A stretch of 64,000 nucleotides of DNA, from positions 18,929,701 through 18,993,700 of the forward strand of contig CM051028.1 of NCBI GenBank assembly GCA_027627225.1, read 5' to 3'. How positions within the stretch are numbered: the first letter of the stretch is position 1; each line of letters starts with the position of its first letter. A model generated the notes under the pieces. The model did not search any database. It was given only the letters and a program-made list of their open reading frames with translations, and was not told where the DNA came from. The DNA is from Congeria kusceri. Lineage: Eukaryota > Mollusca > Bivalvia > Myida > Dreissenidae. Below, piece after piece: positions 55,101 to 58,100 of the stretch. The position numbers and the translations under genes were made by a program.

Positions 55101-58100
55101 TTGCATTTATATTGTAGCCCACTGGCGTTCGTAAGACCGACAATCAACAGCATCTTATTCATCTGCACCCAGCTTTACCTACTGTTTCAAAGTCAGTTTC
55201 TCTTACCAAACCCTTAAATATCGTGGCAGGCACGGATACGTTTGTAAATATGAAAATCGCAGGTAACTGATGCCACCACAGTATAATATGTATTATTCAG
55301 TTTCTCTTCATAAAATGTTTGTCCATTTTAACAAATGTTTGGTTGATTGCCTATTAGTTTTTGTTTTTGGAGGATGATAAACATACCATAAAATCGTCAA
55401 CTATTGATATGACGAACATTTAATATATCAGTGTTTACATACTTTTAGGCGATTTCATGGTTCCCAGTATTAATGGCCTCCAGAATCTCATAACACTACC
55501 ACACGGTTGTGGTGAACAGAATATGGTGGACTTTGCGCCAGATGTCTACATTTATAAGTATCTGAAAACTGTGGGTAAACTCACATCTACAATAGAGAAC
55601 AACGCGCGAGGACATCTTGAGTTCGGTATATAACTTATATGTTTGTATATGATTGATTTTTTTATTTTATTCCCATAGTTATGTACCAAGACGTTATGAA
55701 AAGTTATTGTTTTAATGTTAAAGAGGGACTGTCTGATTTGTATAGACTTATTTCATGTCTCATTTCGTACTCAGTAACAAAAAACGTTTTATATAACATA
55801 AATAAACGGTAACATCGACAAAAAACTATTTCTCTTCAGATATAGTTTTGTGTCGAAATAGACCGGTTTATCCTAAATGTTACGCATGCGCAAATAAATT
55901 CCTTCTTTGGCACATACAATTATTCAATGTTTAATCCCAATTTTCGCCATGACCAAGCTCCTTTCCAGTATATCACCATACATTGTTAGAAAGATAAGGT
56001 CATAACCTTTTGAAAACACTTAAAAAAAATTATGTACGCTGTAACTCAAAAAATTTACCTTATAATAAACACACTGGTTTTGACCGTCATGGAGGCTGCC
56101 ATTTTGCGCTGAATACATGGGCCAAAAGTTATGAAGCTGGGAAACACTAAGACAAAGTAGTGCAAAAACAGGTGTGTGTTTTTTTCTTATTGCTTACATA
56201 AATACCTTTAAATGGATACCAAAACATATCATTTAAACTATATTTCAAAAATCCGATGCATCATGCAATGAACCATATGTGCTTATTATCTAACTGTAAC
56301 CCTGAGGATGTGACTACCGTTTTGAGGTTATTTGACCGGCATAATTCTGCTAAATTGCAGGTAAGAGTGCAATGGCTACATTTTTGTTTTGACTGAGAAA
56401 ATAAGGACTGCGCATGCGTCATCAATCAATCTGACTGATCTTATCACTGTGTATACATGTATATAATAGTTCGCTGCGCAGCGAAGTATTTTAGTGTTAA
56501 ATTTCCCTCTTAATACGCATTTCTGAACATAGGTTATTCTCAAAATATATTATAATTTTATTTTAATAATATACTGACATCATGAGAATCAATTGATGGT
56601 TTTACATTATTATTTTCGTACAAAACCACACAGTCACTCTTTAAACAGTTCAAAGTATTTGAAAATTTTGATTGAATGGAAACATTCACATCTTGTTATA
56701 TTTTTCAAAGTTCGTAAAATTGGCTAATTCACATACATGGAAATTTTATCAAATAGTTTTATTAATGTAAAACGGTAATAATAGAATAAACATTAAAACT
56801 TACTTATAATGTATTACAAAACCATGGATGTGATAAAATGATTTTTAAATTACTACCATTAAAGGCACTAACAAGCTGATAAACGTTAAACTTAAAATTA
56901 AAAGTTTAATGTTGAGATAACAAACATATAAATAATGCATTGTGAGCTATATACTAACGTAAGCACATGCTTAGAAAGACAATAAGATCACCGTTTTATT
57001 GTAGTATTTGAATTTGGCCATTTCACCTGTTGTGCGGCTTTAATCGACAATGTGTATTTCTATAAATAGGCTATCAGAATGAGCTCCGAAACAAACACAT
57101 GGACGGTTCGTTCAGTGCTTTTGGCGATAGTGACTTTTCAGGCAGCTCTTGGTAGGTGCATTTTATCAATAAATGAAGTGTAAAACTAATTGCATTATGG
57201 CACAACTCCAGTAATATTAAATGGTTAAATATAATTTAGAGCATCATCGGTTATCATTTAATTAAGTTCAACTACAATATAGCAAGTAGCATAAGGTAAA
57301 TTGTAAGTCTATAACTCTTCAGCATATTGTATTCAAGAATTTACGCGATGGTTGATTTAAGTTACAGCAATTATTTCTTCAATCGAACTTTTAGCTTTAG
57401 TTTGCAATACCGTTAGTTCTTAAAATAAAAAGCCTACAACTATAAATAAATAAATATAAATAAAACGAATAAGACTTTGTCCAAGGTTCGATACCTTATA
57501 ATGACTGACGTAAACATAACAATATACAAGATGGTGGAAGTGACGTCATCAACGAAACGTTATGACGCCACGTGCATTAAAGCCCTTTACAACAGCAAAC
57601 TTGTGTAGTCTGAACCTCAGTAGAATGTCGTTAAGAGACGATGTCGTTTAAAGCTGGTGACGCGGATTCCAAGTATTCATTCAGGCTGGCGTGATCTTGC
57701 GACTGTCTGCAACTACAGTCATACACGATTCTTATCGGGGTTGTGCTACGATTCTGATCGGGGTTGTGCTTTAATCTTTCTTTACTGGGTGGTGGGTATG
57801 TTGTGGACACGGGTTTGAGTCTCTATGCTTTCGTTCACTTTCTCAACAAAGCCTCTACGTTCCTTGTCAGCAATGATATTGCTATATGATTTTAACATCT
57901 CGTGTTCCTTCGACAGCTATCGTACTGTGTTTTCAGTGCGCCGTAATGTCACGCTGTAGTTGGTTGGCATGAGCGCATGATCAAGTGTGAGACATGTGTC
58001 CTTGTACTGCTGCATGGCTGGGTGTCGATGTTCTGATCCATAATTCCCATGCCCTCGAGCTTCCAAAATCGCTCAAGCGAAAGTTCGTCTGCAGTATAGG